Positions 17,360 to 27,004 of a stretch of DNA of 64,000 nucleotides are shown piece by piece. The notes below the pieces were generated by a model, which did no database searches, had not been told where the DNA came from, and saw only the letters and a list, made by a program, of their open reading frames with translations. Both the position numbers and the translations under genes were made by a program. Source of the DNA: BACL11 sp945865535 (GTDB taxonomy: Bacteria; Bacteroidota; Bacteroidia; Flavobacteriales; BACL11); the NCBI GenBank assembly GCA_947502765.1, contig CANNBA010000010.1, positions 23,992 to 87,991 on the forward strand, given 5' to 3'. Positions within the stretch are counted from its first letter, which is position 1. The number at the start of each line of letters is the position of its first letter.

Positions 17360-18602
17360 AATTTGGCTAATACTAAAAAGAGAATATCTAGTAAGGGTAA
17401 GAAAGAAATCCTTTATTGTGATGACCATTTTAGGCCCATTACTTATGGCTGCTCTTATTATTGCTCCTGTTTATTTAGCCATGGAAAGCCAAGAAGAGCG
17501 TATAATAGCTGTTAATCAACAAGAAAGATTTTTACTAAAAGATACTGAATTTTTGCATTTTACAACAATACCTGATTTTGAAGCAACTAATCTTAGTAAG
17601 GATTTTAGTCAAAGCCCTTATTATGCGCTACTGTATATAGAAGGAGAAAAGTTTACCCTTTACTCGAGTCAGCAAATTAGTTTAAACGTAAGTGGTGATA
17701 TTCAAAAACAACTGGAGCAAATTATTGAAATAGAAAATCTAAAAAAGGCAGGGATTGATCCCCAAATCATTGAAAATGCTAAACCAGAGATTGAGATAAC
17801 AACCAAACTAATTGGTGAAGATGGGAGTAGTACTAACTCACATTCTGAAGCCAGTATGGGTATTGGCTTTATCTCAGGCATACTTATATATATATTTATC
17901 TTTATGTACGGGAGCATGGTGATGAGGGGTGTTATTGAAGAAAAAACAAGCCGAATAGTTGAAGTAATTATTTCTTCTGTAAAACCATTTCAACTTATGA
18001 TGGGTAAAATACTAGGGGTAGCACTTGTAGGGCTTACCCAATTTATACTTTGGATACTACTTACAATTATGATATCTACCGTTGCAGAATTGACTTTTTT
18101 AGATACTAGTAGCATGGCAAATGGAATGAGTACTAACGAGCAGTCGATCATTTTAGCTCAAGTGACAAGCGCAACTGGAGGGATTAATCTAACTCAGATT
18201 TTCTTATCCTTTATCTTTTACTTTTTAGCAGGCTATTTAATGTACAGTTCTTTATTTGCCGCAGTTGGTTCTGCAGTAGATGCAGAGGCCGATACCCAGC
18301 AGTTTATGCTGCCTATAACAATTCCTCTTATATTCTCTTTTATACTTATACAGCCCATAATGGATAACCCTGATGGCACCTTAGCATTCTGGATGAGCAT
18401 TATTCCCTTTACTTCACCTGTTATAATGATGGTAAGACTTCCTTTTGGGGTTGATAGTTGGGAATTGTTACTTTCTATGGGGATATTAGTGGGGACATTT
18501 ATTACTACTACATGGCTAGCAGGGCGTATTTACCGCACGGGAATATTGATGTATGGAAAGAAAGCAAGCTACAAAGAGCTGTGGAAATGGCTTAGATATT
18601 AG
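17352..18602 (+). CDS. ABC-2 type transporter permease (NatB-like)
   Basis: A 416-residue integral membrane partner of the preceding ATPase. One N-terminal transmembrane helix (FIVMTILGPLLMAALIIAPVYL) is followed by a large extracytoplasmic domain (about residues 40-170). Then come five or six helices, starting at IGFISGILIYIFIFMYGSMV. The sequence RGVIEEKTSRIVEVIISSVK after the second helix is the coupling segment typical of the ABC-2/NatB family. Its start lies inside the ATPase gene, so the pair is translationally coupled. The transported substrate cannot be told. Confidence 0.92.
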   Translation: MHKIWLILKREYLVRVRKKSFIVMTILGPLLMAALIIAPVYLAMESQEERIIAVNQQERFLLKDTEFLHFTTIPDFEATNLSKDFSQSPYYALLYIEGEKFTLYSSQQISLNVSGDIQKQLEQIIEIENLKKAGIDPQIIENAKPEIEITTKLIGEDGSSTNSHSEASMGIGFISGILIYIFIFMYGSMVMRGVIEEKTSRIVEVIISSVKPFQLMMGKILGVALVGLTQFILWILLTIMISTVAELTFLDTSSMANGMSTNEQSIILAQVTSATGGINLTQIFLSFIFYFLAGYLMYSSLFAAVGSAVDAEADTQQFMLPITIPLIFSFILIQPIMDNPDGTLAFWMSIIPFTSPVIMMVRLPFGVDSWELLLSMGILVGTFITTTWLAGRIYRTGILMYGKKASYKELWKWLRY

Positions 18603-18760
18603 CTTGTATATTCACTTTTTTTTACCTTTTGGCTGTTTTTATGTGCAAATTTTGACTTTTTTGATTACAATTTTATTAAAAAATTACACCATTTAAACTA
18701 TTGTCTATTAAGTACTTAAGCACAATACAAACATTTTAATGTTAAAAAGAGTGTGTTTTT

Positions 18761-18793
18761 TTTGAACTCAATTGTTAAAGAGGTTTATCTTTG
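18761..18793 (+). promoter_or_regulatory. Promoter of the 342-residue outer-membrane protein gene
   Basis: TTTG at 18761-18764 and TATCTTTG at 18786-18793 fit the Bacteroidetes -33/-7 pair with a spacing of 21 bp. The transcript would carry a leader of about 25 nt rich in A/T before the ATG at 18824. That is typical of strongly expressed genes in this phylum. The rest of the 221-bp gap (18603-18823) is A/T-rich with no other feature I can support. Confidence 0.55.
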
Positions 18794-18823
18794 CACCAGT
18801 ATTAACCAAATTTTAATTAAATA

Positions 18824-19852
18824 ATGAAAAAGAATTTACGAAACATATTAGCCCTTTCTTTAGGTCTAATGACAACTGTCGCTTTCGCTCAAGATTGGAA
18901 TGTTGATTCTAGAACAAGAATAGACATGAGTGGAGATAACAGTAAAATGAGTACTGACCAAAGAGTTACTGTAGGTACTACTTGGGGAGGTGATGCTTGG
19001 GGTATCCATGTTTCATCTGATGTTAACTATACATTAGCAGGAACAAATGGAGCAGGAGCTTCAATGAATATCTATGAGGCTTATGCTTCTACTGACCTAA
19101 TGGGTTACGCTAGCTTAACTGCCGGCCGTCAAGCTCTAAATTATGGTTCAGGAGCTTTAATGTCTTCTAACGATTGGGCTGCTTCAAGAACTACTTGGGA
19201 TGGTATGAAGTTCGGCTTAAACCTTGACATGGCTGACATTACTGTTGGTTACCATTCACAAAATGGTGGTGATGCAGATGAAGAATCTACAGGTAACATG
19301 TGGGTAAATGCTGGTGGTGAATTTTCTGGATGGAAAGTAAATGTATTATACATGACTGAGCAAGCTAACGGAGAGTCTGGAGATGCTGCAACTGGAATTG
19401 ATATCTCTGGTGAATTAATGGGAGCTGGAATTTCTGCTTCTATGAACACAGATTATGCTGGTGGAGAGATGAATATGTTAGGTGTTTCTTACGCTGTAAA
19501 TGATGACATGAATGTTGTTGCTGGTTATACAACATATGGTGAAACTGGATTTACAATGGCAGGAACTAACATGTATGGATCATGGATGGAAACTGGAGGT
19601 GTTGGTTACTTAGGAGCTAATGATGAAAACTTATCTATTGGAGGAACTTATGGAATGGGAGCATTTAATTTAGGAGCTACTATGCACATGATTACAGATT
19701 CAGAAGATGATACTTATGAGAGAGATGTAATGGAACTTTCATTAGGTTACTCATTAAACGATAATGCTGGTGTATCACTTAAGTATGCTACTGACGCAAC
19801 AGGTGATGATGAAGCAAAATATATGTGGGTAACTTTAAATGTAGGTTTATAA
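18824..19852 (+). CDS. Porin-like outer-membrane beta-barrel protein, methionine- and glycine-rich
   Basis: A 342-residue protein with signal peptide NILALSLGLMTTVAFA. The mature chain is made of alternating amphipathic strands (WGIHVSSDVNYTLAG, MWVTLNVGL at the C-terminus), with acidic loops rich in Gly, Asn, Asp and Met. The strand GRQALNYGSGALMSSNDW resembles porin or alginate-export-type barrels. No plug or binding domain is present, so a passive pore is the simplest reading. It has its own strong promoter and a strong intrinsic terminator, which suggests an abundant monocistronic mRNA. Substrate unknown. Confidence 0.7.
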   Translation: MKKNLRNILALSLGLMTTVAFAQDWNVDSRTRIDMSGDNSKMSTDQRVTVGTTWGGDAWGIHVSSDVNYTLAGTNGAGASMNIYEAYASTDLMGYASLTAGRQALNYGSGALMSSNDWAASRTTWDGMKFGLNLDMADITVGYHSQNGGDADEESTGNMWVNAGGEFSGWKVNVLYMTEQANGESGDAATGIDISGELMGAGISASMNTDYAGGEMNMLGVSYAVNDDMNVVAGYTTYGETGFTMAGTNMYGSWMETGGVGYLGANDENLSIGGTYGMGAFNLGATMHMITDSEDDTYERDVMELSLGYSLNDNAGVSLKYATDATGDDEAKYMWVTLNVGL

Positions 19853-19875
19853 GAATACCATATAAAAGATATATT

Positions 19876-19908
19876 AAAGGGCTGCATTTTGCAGCCCTTT
19901 TTTTTTAT
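19876..19908 (+). terminator. Rho-independent terminator of the porin-like gene
   Basis: AAAGGGCTGCA (19876-19886), a 3-nt loop, TGCAGCCCTTT (19890-19900), then a run of T to 19906. An 11-bp perfect stem with a U tract located 24 bp after the stop codon. Confidence 0.9.
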
Positions 19909-20024
19909 TTCTATATCTAGCAACTAACAAGATATTGTTAAGAAGTGCTTCAAATAAACAGAAATGGCCAGTGCTAACTTTACTATCTTGCGCCCATTAT
20001 TAACTATTTAAATATTTAAAAAAA

Positions 20025-20453
20025 ATGAAAAAACTATTTTTAACCGCAGTTGTTGCATTCTCAACATTAGTTGCATCTGCACAGTTCATGGTTGTTACTA
20101 CTTATGATGGCGACCAAGAAGAAAATGCAGATAAAATTACTGCAAATCTAGGTGTTGGGTACATGATAAATGATGCATTAGTAGTTGGGTTAGCAATGAA
20201 TCCAGAAGTAGCAGGTGAAGACAGAACTTATGATGTATGGGCTCGTTACAATATTGCTCAAGTAGAAGGTGCTTATGCAGCTTTACAAATGCCAACAGAA
20301 GATGGATCTGAAAACATGGAAATTGGTTTAGGATTTTCTTTTAATGTATGGAATGGCTTATATATTGAGCCTAACTATATGATGCCAACAAAAGAAGATG
20401 ACAATGGAGATAGAGAAGGATCGTTCAATCTTGGTATAGGATACCGATTCTAA
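20025..20453 (+). CDS. Small outer-membrane beta-barrel protein
   Basis: A 142-residue protein with signal peptide MKKLFLTAVVAFSTLVASA. It is followed by about eight short amphipathic strands (ITANLGVGYMINDALVVGLA, YDVWARYNIAQVEGAYAALQ, MEIGLGFSFNVWNGLYIEPN) and a C-terminal LGIGYRF ending in Phe, the classic last-strand signal for barrel assembly. The size fits an eight-stranded OmpW/OmpX-type barrel. It has acidic loops similar in composition to the larger porin-like protein upstream. No ligand can be named. Confidence 0.7.
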   Translation: MKKLFLTAVVAFSTLVASAQFMVVTTYDGDQEENADKITANLGVGYMINDALVVGLAMNPEVAGEDRTYDVWARYNIAQVEGAYAALQMPTEDGSENMEIGLGFSFNVWNGLYIEPNYMMPTKEDDNGDREGSFNLGIGYRF

Positions 20454-20472
20454 GAATTTAATTTCTTAAATT

Positions 20473-20503
20473 ATAAAAAAGCCAGCTTAGCTGGCTTTTT
20501 TTA
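20473..20503. terminator. Bidirectional terminator between the small outer-membrane gene and alaS
   Basis: GCCAGC (20481-20486), loop TTA, GCTGGC (20490-20495), flanked by six A on the left and a T run on the right. The symmetrical A and T tracts let it end transcription from both sides. Its right end overlaps the alaS stop codon (20501-20503). Confidence 0.9.
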
Positions 20504-23098
20504 TAATCCTATGATCTCTTTGGCTTTATTTAAAGCATTATTAATACCACTAGCATTAGTTCCGCCAGCAGTAGCAAAAAATGGCTGGCCTCCTCCTCCT
20601 CCATTAATCTCTTTGGCTATTTGCCTAATTATTGCTACAGCATCCATTCCTTTAGCAAGTAAATCATCAGTAAGCATAACTGATAATAAGGCCTTCTCTC
20701 CTATCTTAGAGGCCAATACCATGGCTAAATTTTTTTCTTTTCTAAGCTGAAAAGATACATTCTTCATTTCCTCAGCTTCCATTGCTACTTCTTTAGCAAT
20801 CAATTTAATCCCATTTAGCTCAACTGCTGATTTTAAAAGTTCCTCTTTTACATTTCCTGCGCTTGCTTTCTTTAAATCTACTAATTGTTTTTCGAGCTGC
20901 TTATTAGAAGCCACTAATTGTTGAGCTCCAGCCTTTAAATCTTTATTCTTAATTATACCTCCAAGCTCATTTAATAAAATTTCTTTTTCATTTAAGTAAT
21001 TTAGAGCGTTTTCAGCTGTTGTCGCTTCTATTCTTCTTATTCCAGATGAAGTAGACCCTTCTGATAAAATTTTAAACAGCCCTATTTCGCCAGTGGCCTT
21101 AACATGTGTTCCTCCGCACAATTCTTTGGATGTATCAAACTGTATCATACGCACAAGATCTTCATATTTTTCACCAAAAAGCATTATTGCTCCTAATTCC
21201 TGGGCTTTACTTAAAGACAAATTATTGTGTTCATTTAATAAAATATTTGCTAAAATTTTTGCATTTACAGAAGCTTCAATTTTTTGTAAATCTGATTTTT
21301 CAATTTTTGAAAAATGGGTAAAATCAAAACGCAAATAAGAAGGATTAACTAACGATCCTTTTTGTGCTACATGCTCTCCTAAAATAGTTCTTAAACTCTC
21401 GTGTAACAAATGAGTTGCGGTATGGTTTCTTGCAGATGCTTTTCTATCAGCAGCATTTACTTTTGCAGCAAAATTAGCGCTTACATCATTTGGCAAAGCA
21501 TCTGTAAAATGTACAATTAATTTGTTTTCCTTTTTAACATCAACTATAGCAATACTTTCATTAGAGTTTTCAATAATTCCAGTATCTCCTACTTGACCTC
21601 CACCTTCTGGGTAAAATGGTGTTATATTAAACACCAACTGATACTGCACTCCATCTTGTGATTTAACCTCTCTATACCTAGTAATTTTCACTTCTGTTTC
21701 TAAATCATTATATCCTACAAATACTACTGTCTCATTTTCAATCAAAACAATCCAATCTCCTTTTTTTATCACTCCAGCTTGTTTTGACCTGTCTTTCTGC
21801 TCTTTCATAGCAATCTCGAACTCTGCTTTATTAAAACTTAAATCCTGCTCGCTTAAAATAAGTGCTGTTAAATCTGATGGAAAACCATAAGTGTCATAAA
21901 GTTCAAAAACTTGTTTTCCTGAAATTTCCCCAGTAGCTTTTTGAGTGATTTGCTCTATTTTTTTAAGTCCATCAGCCAGAGTTTTCAAAAAAGAATCTTC
22001 TTCTTCTTTTATTACTTTCTGAATTAACTCTTTTTGAGATTTTAACTCAGGGAAGTGCTCTCCCATATGATTTGCAAGCACTTCCACTAGTTCGTGCATA
22101 AATGGATCTTTCAAATTTAAAAAAGTATAGGCGTACCTAACAGCTCTTCTTAAAATTCTTCTGATAACATAACCCGCTTTTACATTTGAAGGCAACTGAC
22201 CGTCAGCTATAGAGAATGCTATTGCCCTGATGTGATCAGCAACAACACGCATTGCAATATCTTGCTTTTCATTATCTCCATAATTCATCTTAGCTTTTGT
22301 AGCTATTGCTTGTATAATTGGCTGGAAAATATCGGTATCATAGCTAGATTTAACTCCTTGCATAATCATTGCAAGACGCTCAAATCCCATTCCAGTATCA
22401 ACATGATTATTTGGTAATGATCTCAGGTTTCCATCTGAAAATCGATTGTATTGCATAAAAACCAAATTCCAAATTTCAATTACTTGGGGATGATCTTTAT
22501 TTACTAACGATTGCCCACTGATTTTTAATCTTTCTGAATCTGTTCTATTATCAAAATGGATTTCAGAACAAGGGCCGCAAGGTCCTGTATCCCCCATTTC
22601 CCAGAAATTATCTTTCTTATTGCCATTTAAAATTCTATCCTCAGATAAATATTTTTTCCAGAAATTAAAGGATTCATTATCTTTTTCTAAGTTTTCTTCA
22701 CTAGATCCTTCAAAAACTGTAACATATAATCTATCTTTATCTAGTTGACAAACATCAACCAAAAATTCCCAAGCCATATTAATAGCATCTTCTTTAAAAT
22801 AATCCCCAAAACTCCAAGATCCTAACATTTCGAACATGGTATGGTGGTAAGTATCATGCCCAACTTCTTCTAGATCGTTATGTTTACCAGAAACACGCAA
22901 GCATTTTTGTGAATTTGCAACACGCAACTCTTTTGGCTCAGAATCACCCAAAAAAATATCTTTAAACTGATTCATACCTGCATTTGTAAACATCAAAGTA
23001 GGGTCATTTTTGACTACCATTGGTGCTGATGCGGCAATTTTATGCTGCTGTGATTTAAAGAAATCTAAGTATAACTTTCTGAGTGTATTGGCTTGCAT
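20501..23098 (-). CDS. alaS: Alanine--tRNA ligase
   Basis: It charges tRNA-Ala with alanine. The 865 residues match the family. Visible features are the class II core (KNDPTLMFTNAGMNQFKD; GDTGPCGPCSEIHFD; TGMGFERLAMIMQG), the editing domain with zinc ligands HTATHLLHESLR and CGGTHVKATGEIG, and a C-terminal oligomerisation/C-Ala region ending in GGGGGQPFFATAGG. Start ATG at 23098. It is the only gene on its strand between two divergent or convergent units. Confidence 0.98.
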   Translation of the reverse strand: MQANTLRKLYLDFFKSQQHKIAASAPMVVKNDPTLMFTNAGMNQFKDIFLGDSEPKELRVANSQKCLRVSGKHNDLEEVGHDTYHHTMFEMLGSWSFGDYFKEDAINMAWEFLVDVCQLDKDRLYVTVFEGSSEENLEKDNESFNFWKKYLSEDRILNGNKKDNFWEMGDTGPCGPCSEIHFDNRTDSERLKISGQSLVNKDHPQVIEIWNLVFMQYNRFSDGNLRSLPNNHVDTGMGFERLAMIMQGVKSSYDTDIFQPIIQAIATKAKMNYGDNEKQDIAMRVVADHIRAIAFSIADGQLPSNVKAGYVIRRILRRAVRYAYTFLNLKDPFMHELVEVLANHMGEHFPELKSQKELIQKVIKEEEDSFLKTLADGLKKIEQITQKATGEISGKQVFELYDTYGFPSDLTALILSEQDLSFNKAEFEIAMKEQKDRSKQAGVIKKGDWIVLIENETVVFVGYNDLETEVKITRYREVKSQDGVQYQLVFNITPFYPEGGGQVGDTGIIENSNESIAIVDVKKENKLIVHFTDALPNDVSANFAAKVNAADRKASARNHTATHLLHESLRTILGEHVAQKGSLVNPSYLRFDFTHFSKIEKSDLQKIEASVNAKILANILLNEHNNLSLSKAQELGAIMLFGEKYEDLVRMIQFDTSKELCGGTHVKATGEIGLFKILSEGSTSSGIRRIEATTAENALNYLNEKEILLNELGGIIKNKDLKAGAQQLVASNKQLEKQLVDLKKASAGNVKEELLKSAVELNGIKLIAKEVAMEAEEMKNVSFQLRKEKNLAMVLASKIGEKALLSVMLTDDLLAKGMDAVAIIRQIAKEINGGGGGQPFFATAGGTNASGINNALNKAKEIIGL

Positions 23099-23199
23099 TA
23101 TCTATCTTTTTCTTTTAAATTTATAATAAGTAGCTAGAAATCAATAATTTTTAACCCTTATCTAATGCAAAATAAGTAAATTCGCACACTTATTTTAAC

Positions 23200-24171
23200 A
23201 TGGCTAAAGTAAAATATTATTACGATACTAAAACACTAAGCTACAAGCGAATTGAACTTAGTAGGGCAAAAAAGATAAAAACCTTTTTTTATTTTTTTAT
23301 TGGAAGTGCTTTTACAGGATTGTTAATGGCAGTTATCTTCTTTCAATTTTTTGATAGCCCAAAAGAAAAAATTCTAAATCGAGAAATAAGACAACTTAGC
23401 TCTCAATATAAGCTTGTGCAAGATAAATTACAACAAGTAGAGTTAGTACTTGATGAAATTCAACAAAGAGATGACAATATCTATAGAGTCATTTTTGAAG
23501 CTGATCCTATTCCAACGTCTATACGAAAAGCAGGATATGGCGGGGTGAACAGATATAAAGATTTAGAAGGCTATAACAATTCTGAACTTATTATTGCTAC
23601 TACTAAAAAAATTGATCAAATTACAAAACAGCTTTACATCCAATCAAAGTCCTTTGATGATGTCATTGAGCTGGCCAAAAATAAAGCAGTTATGCTCGCT
23701 TCAATTCCTGCAATACAGCCTGTTTCAAATAAAAATTTAAAACAAATGGCAAGTGGATTTGGCATAAGAATTCATCCGATTTATAAAACCCAACAATTTC
23801 ATGATGGCATGGATTTTACAGCAAAAATAGGTACTCCAATTTATGCTACAGGTGATGGCAAAATAGCAAAAGTAGAAAGAAACGCAAGAGGTTATGGAAA
23901 TCATTTAATAATTGATCATGGTTTTGGATACAAAACATTGTATGCCCACATGTCAAAATTCAAAGTAACAATAGGCCAAAAAGTTAACAGAGGAGATGTT
24001 ATTGGCTATGTTGGGAACACAGGATTATCAAGTGGCCCTCATTTGCATTATGAGGTACATAAAAATGGGGAAAAAATTAATCCAGTTAATTTTTATTTTA
24101 ATGACCTTACTCCTGAGCAATATGAAAAGATGCTAGAGATTTCTTCTCAAAACAATCAATCATTTGACTAA
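23200..24171 (+). CDS. M23-family (LytM-type) peptidoglycan endopeptidase, membrane-anchored
   Basis: A 323-residue protein. It has an N-terminal cytosolic stretch, one membrane helix (FFYFFIGSAFTGLLMAVIFF), a coiled coil (about residues 60-100), and a C-terminal zinc metallopeptidase domain. Zinc and catalytic motifs are seen in HPIYKTQQFHDGMDFTAKIG, TPIYATGDGKIAKVERNARG, LIIDHGFGYKTLYAHMSKF (HxH site) and GLSSGPHLHYEVHKNG. It probably trims or remodels peptidoglycan cross-links at the periplasmic face. The next gene, a MerR-type regulator, starts on its stop codon (CTAATGA). Confidence 0.94.
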   Translation: MAKVKYYYDTKTLSYKRIELSRAKKIKTFFYFFIGSAFTGLLMAVIFFQFFDSPKEKILNREIRQLSSQYKLVQDKLQQVELVLDEIQQRDDNIYRVIFEADPIPTSIRKAGYGGVNRYKDLEGYNNSELIIATTKKIDQITKQLYIQSKSFDDVIELAKNKAVMLASIPAIQPVSNKNLKQMASGFGIRIHPIYKTQQFHDGMDFTAKIGTPIYATGDGKIAKVERNARGYGNHLIIDHGFGYKTLYAHMSKFKVTIGQKVNRGDVIGYVGNTGLSSGPHLHYEVHKNGEKINPVNFYFNDLTPEQYEKMLEISSQNNQSFD

Positions 24172-24506
24172 TGACTTTGAATAAAAAGCCAACGGAAAAA
24201 CTCTTTTATAAAATTAGTGAAGTAGCAGAAATGTTTAATGTTAATATCTCAGCAGTTCGTTTTTGGGAAAAAGAATTTGACATCTTAAATCCACATAAAA
24301 ACAAAAAAGGAAATCGACTTTTTACACCAAAGGATATTAAAAATATTCAAATTATTTATCATTTACTAAAAGAAAGAGGATTTACTGTTGAAGGAGCTAA
24401 AAAGAAATTGAAGGAAAATAAAACAGATACAATTGACAATATTGAAATTGTAACTCACTTAAAAGAGATAAGAAGTTTTTTGGTAAATCTAAGAGAAGAA
24501 CTCTAA
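24171..24506 (+). CDS. MerR-family transcriptional regulator
   Basis: A 111-residue DNA-binding protein. The winged helix-turn-helix is in FYKISEVAEMFNVNISAVRF followed by WEKEFDILNPHKNKKGNRLF. A helix that could serve dimerisation follows (YHLLKERGFTVEGAKKKLKE). There is no C-terminal effector-binding domain and no metal-binding cysteines, so the signal is unknown. The ATG overlaps the stop of the M23 peptidase gene by one base; this peptidase-MerR pairing is common in Bacteroidetes. Its end overlaps the 3' end of the convergent hldD pseudogene by 4 bp. Confidence 0.88.
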   Translation: MTLNKKPTEKLFYKISEVAEMFNVNISAVRFWEKEFDILNPHKNKKGNRLFTPKDIKNIQIIYHLLKERGFTVEGAKKKLKENKTDTIDNIEIVTHLKEIRSFLVNLREEL

Positions 24507-25459
24507 AGGCATTTCTCATTTAGCAAATAATTTTGTATATAATCCTTTACCCCGCTCTCAACAGTAGTAAAGGGTTTTTTATATCCATTATTTTGTAATT
24601 TAGACATTTGCCTGAATAAAATATTGGTATTTATCACGAATATCAATTGGAGTATCAATGTATGAAATATTACTTTTAAGATCCATTGCATGAAAAGTTG
24701 CAGCTACCAAATCATTAAAAGTACGTGCTTTTCCACTACCAAGATTATAAAGTCCAGTTTGTGATTTTTTAGCCATCATAAAAATAATAACATCAACTAC
24801 ATCTTTTACATATACAAAATCACGCAATTGCTCTCCATCTTTAAACTTAGGATTATGAGATTTAAAAAGTTTCATATCTCCTGTTTTCTTAATCTGATTT
24901 ACAGCATGAAAAATAACTGACGCCATTCTTCCTTTATGAAATTCATTAGGTCCTTAAAAAACTTGAATCCGGCCCAAAAAGGAGGTTGGCTATCTTGCTT
25001 TAATACCCATTTATCAAAATCATTTTTAGAAGTCGCATAAGGCTTAAGAGGTTTTAATTTTTCGACTAAATGATGATCGTCTTCAAAGCCAAATTCACCC
25101 AAACCATAAGTTGCTACTGATGAGGCGTAAACAAAAGGAATATCATTCCCAGCGCATATTTTCCATAAACTTTTTGAATAATTCAGATTTAACTTGTCGA
25201 AAATAGCAACATCAAATTCAGTAGTATCTGTTCTTGCTCCAATATGATATACTTCTGTTATTTCGTGTGTATTTTGTTGAAACCATGATATGAATTTAGC
25301 TCTATTAATTTTGCTTTTAAAGAATTTTCCTTTCAAATTTTTGTTTTTTTCAGCATTTGAAAAATCATCCACCAAAATTAAATTCGTTTTATTCAAACTA
25401 TTTAGTTTGGCCACCAAACATGAGCCAATAAAGCCTGCTGCACCTGTAACAATTATCAT
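24503..25459 (-). pseudogene. hldD: ADP-L-glycero-D-manno-heptose-6-epimerase, disrupted by two frameshifts
   Basis: Three consecutive reading frames together encode a full HldD/RfaD-type epimerase, which makes the LPS heptose precursor. Frame 1 has the NAD-binding MIIVTGAAGFIGSCLVAKLN and VYHIGARTDTTEFD and the SDR Tyr/Lys in KPYATSKNDFDKWVLK. It breaks near 24957-24962 where TTTTTT-AA-GGACCT replaces the expected codons for N-V-Y before G-P-N-E-F, a loss of 7 bases. Frame 2 (RMASVIFHAVNQIKKTGDMK) runs to 24600, where a loss of 2 bases in GCAAATGTCT shifts it into frame 3 (SKLQNNGYKKPF). The net change is 9 bases. The start is the ATG at 25459. Confidence 0.88.
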
Positions 25460-25594
25460 ATTACAAAAGTACATTAAAAAATTATACATTTGCTTTAATG
25501 AATGAGGCGCATTTCAAGAGTAGTTAGAGAGTGAAATTAACCACATTCTTTAAAAAAATAAACAACTACTCTTAAGTTATGCAAACCTATTGCT

Positions 25595-26395
25595 ATGCAA
25601 AATAAAATTATGCAAACACTCTTATTTATAGCAAGATACATCAATTATTTTTTTACTGCAAAAAGCAAGCATAGCGCACAAGCTCCCTTCTTATATGAAT
25701 TTATCACCAGAGTGTTAAATGATAAGTCTGAAGGACCGGATTGCAAAAAAATTGAACAATTAAGAAAAGAGTTATGTAAATCAAAGCAAACTATAACAAT
25801 TACTGATTTTGGAGCCGGAAGCCATGTAAATAATTCTAAAAACAGAAAAATAAAAGATGTGGCAAAAAATTCTGCTAAAAATTCAAAATTTGGCAAACTT
25901 CTTTACAGAATAATCCAATTCTACAAGCCTAAAAACATCATAGAATTGGGGACATCATTAGCTATAAGCACGCTATATTTAGCAAAAGCAGACAAAACCT
26001 CAAAAGTATACACCTTTGAAGGATGCCCAGAAACAGCCAAAATTGCCCAACAGAATTTTAATAAAATGGATGCTGTAAATATCGATATTACATTAGGTAA
26101 TTTTCAAAATACTCTTCAAGAAAAACTAAAGGAAATCACAACTATTGATTTAGCTTTTATTGATGGGAATCATCAACAGAAGCCTACAATTGCATATTTT
26201 GAAGAATGCTTAAAATATGCCAACAACAATACTATTTTTATTTTTGATGACATCCACTGGTCAAAAGGAATGGAAAATGCCTGGAGTTACATAAAATCAC
26301 ATCAAAAAACCACATTAACTGTTGATTTGTTTTATATTGGCATTGTTTTTATAAAATCAGAACTCAGCAAAGAAAATTACACAATACGATTTTAA
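25595..26395 (+). CDS. Class I SAM-dependent methyltransferase (Methyltransf_24 type)
   Basis: A 266-residue protein with a Rossmann-type SAM-binding loop IIELGTSLAISTLYLAKADK near residue 111, a Glu in VYTFEGCP, and an acidic motif IDLAFIDGNHQQKPT near residue 185. These are shared with O-methyltransferase-like and cephalosporin-hydroxylase-like members of the Methyltransf_24 group. A basic N-terminal third precedes the fold. The substrate is unknown. It lies 2 bp upstream of the PduO gene, so they are probably co-transcribed. An internal ATG at 25610 is an alternative start. Confidence 0.8.
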   Translation: MQNKIMQTLLFIARYINYFFTAKSKHSAQAPFLYEFITRVLNDKSEGPDCKKIEQLRKELCKSKQTITITDFGAGSHVNNSKNRKIKDVAKNSAKNSKFGKLLYRIIQFYKPKNIIELGTSLAISTLYLAKADKTSKVYTFEGCPETAKIAQQNFNKMDAVNIDITLGNFQNTLQEKLKEITTIDLAFIDGNHQQKPTIAYFEECLKYANNNTIFIFDDIHWSKGMENAWSYIKSHQKTTLTVDLFYIGIVFIKSELSKENYTIRF

Positions 26396-26397
26396 CT

Positions 26398-26943
26398 ATG
26401 AAGATTTACACAAAAAAAGGGGATGAAGGGAATACTCAGTTATTAGGTGGAAGTATGGTTAAAAAAAACCATATTAAACTAGAATGCTACGGAACTATTG
26501 ATGAATTAAATGCCTTTATTGGTAATATTTACGATCAAAAAATTAGTGAGTTCCAAAAAGAAATACTGCTAAAAATTCAAAACCAACTTTTTAATTTAGG
26601 TTCTTGTATCGCATTTGACGGCAAAAAAGAGAATATTAAATTACCAAATGTAACAGAACAAAACATTGAAATGCTAGAAAAAGCAATTGATAAAATGGAC
26701 GCATCTTTACCTATTCTAAAGAATTTTATTCTTCCTTCTGGACTTTCTACAGTATCAAAATGTCATATTGCACGTACAATTTGTAGGAGAGCTGAACGCA
26801 ATTTAGTTGCTCTAGGGGAAGAAGAAAAAATTAATCCTTTGCACCTAAAATATCTCAATAGATTATCCGATTATTTATTTGTTTTAGCCCGATTCATTTT
26901 AATGGAAAACGATATCTCTGCTACTGAGTGGGAAAAAGATTAA
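26398..26943 (+). CDS. PduO-type ATP:cob(I)alamin adenosyltransferase
   Basis: A 181-residue cytosolic enzyme that transfers the adenosyl group of ATP to cob(I)alamin, making adenosylcobalamin. The PduO signatures are clear: IYTKKGDEGNTQLLGGSMVK at the N-terminus (ATP site), GTIDELNAFIG, and CHIARTICRRAERNLVAL near residue 120 with the conserved Arg-Arg-x-Glu. The length is typical of the trimeric five-helix bundle family. No cobalamin biosynthesis gene is adjacent. Confidence 0.94.
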   Translation: MKIYTKKGDEGNTQLLGGSMVKKNHIKLECYGTIDELNAFIGNIYDQKISEFQKEILLKIQNQLFNLGSCIAFDGKKENIKLPNVTEQNIEMLEKAIDKMDASLPILKNFILPSGLSTVSKCHIARTICRRAERNLVALGEEEKINPLHLKYLNRLSDYLFVLARFILMENDISATEWEKD

Positions 26944-26972
26944 CAAATTCGCCTCTAATTCAATAAAAAATA

Positions 26973-26980
26973 TACTTTTG
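26973..26980 (+). promoter_or_regulatory. Candidate -7 promoter box for the DUF2795 gene
   Basis: TACTTTTG matches TAnnTTTG and lies 24 nt upstream of the ATG at 27005. Confidence 0.4.
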
Positions 26981-27004
26981 CAAAATACTTAAATAGATAT
27001 TACA

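Noticed and set aside
23099..23199. Region between alaS and the M23 gene considered for a T-box leader
   Set aside because: Only about 100 bp of A/T-rich sequence and no T-box motif; T-boxes are also not expected in this phylum.
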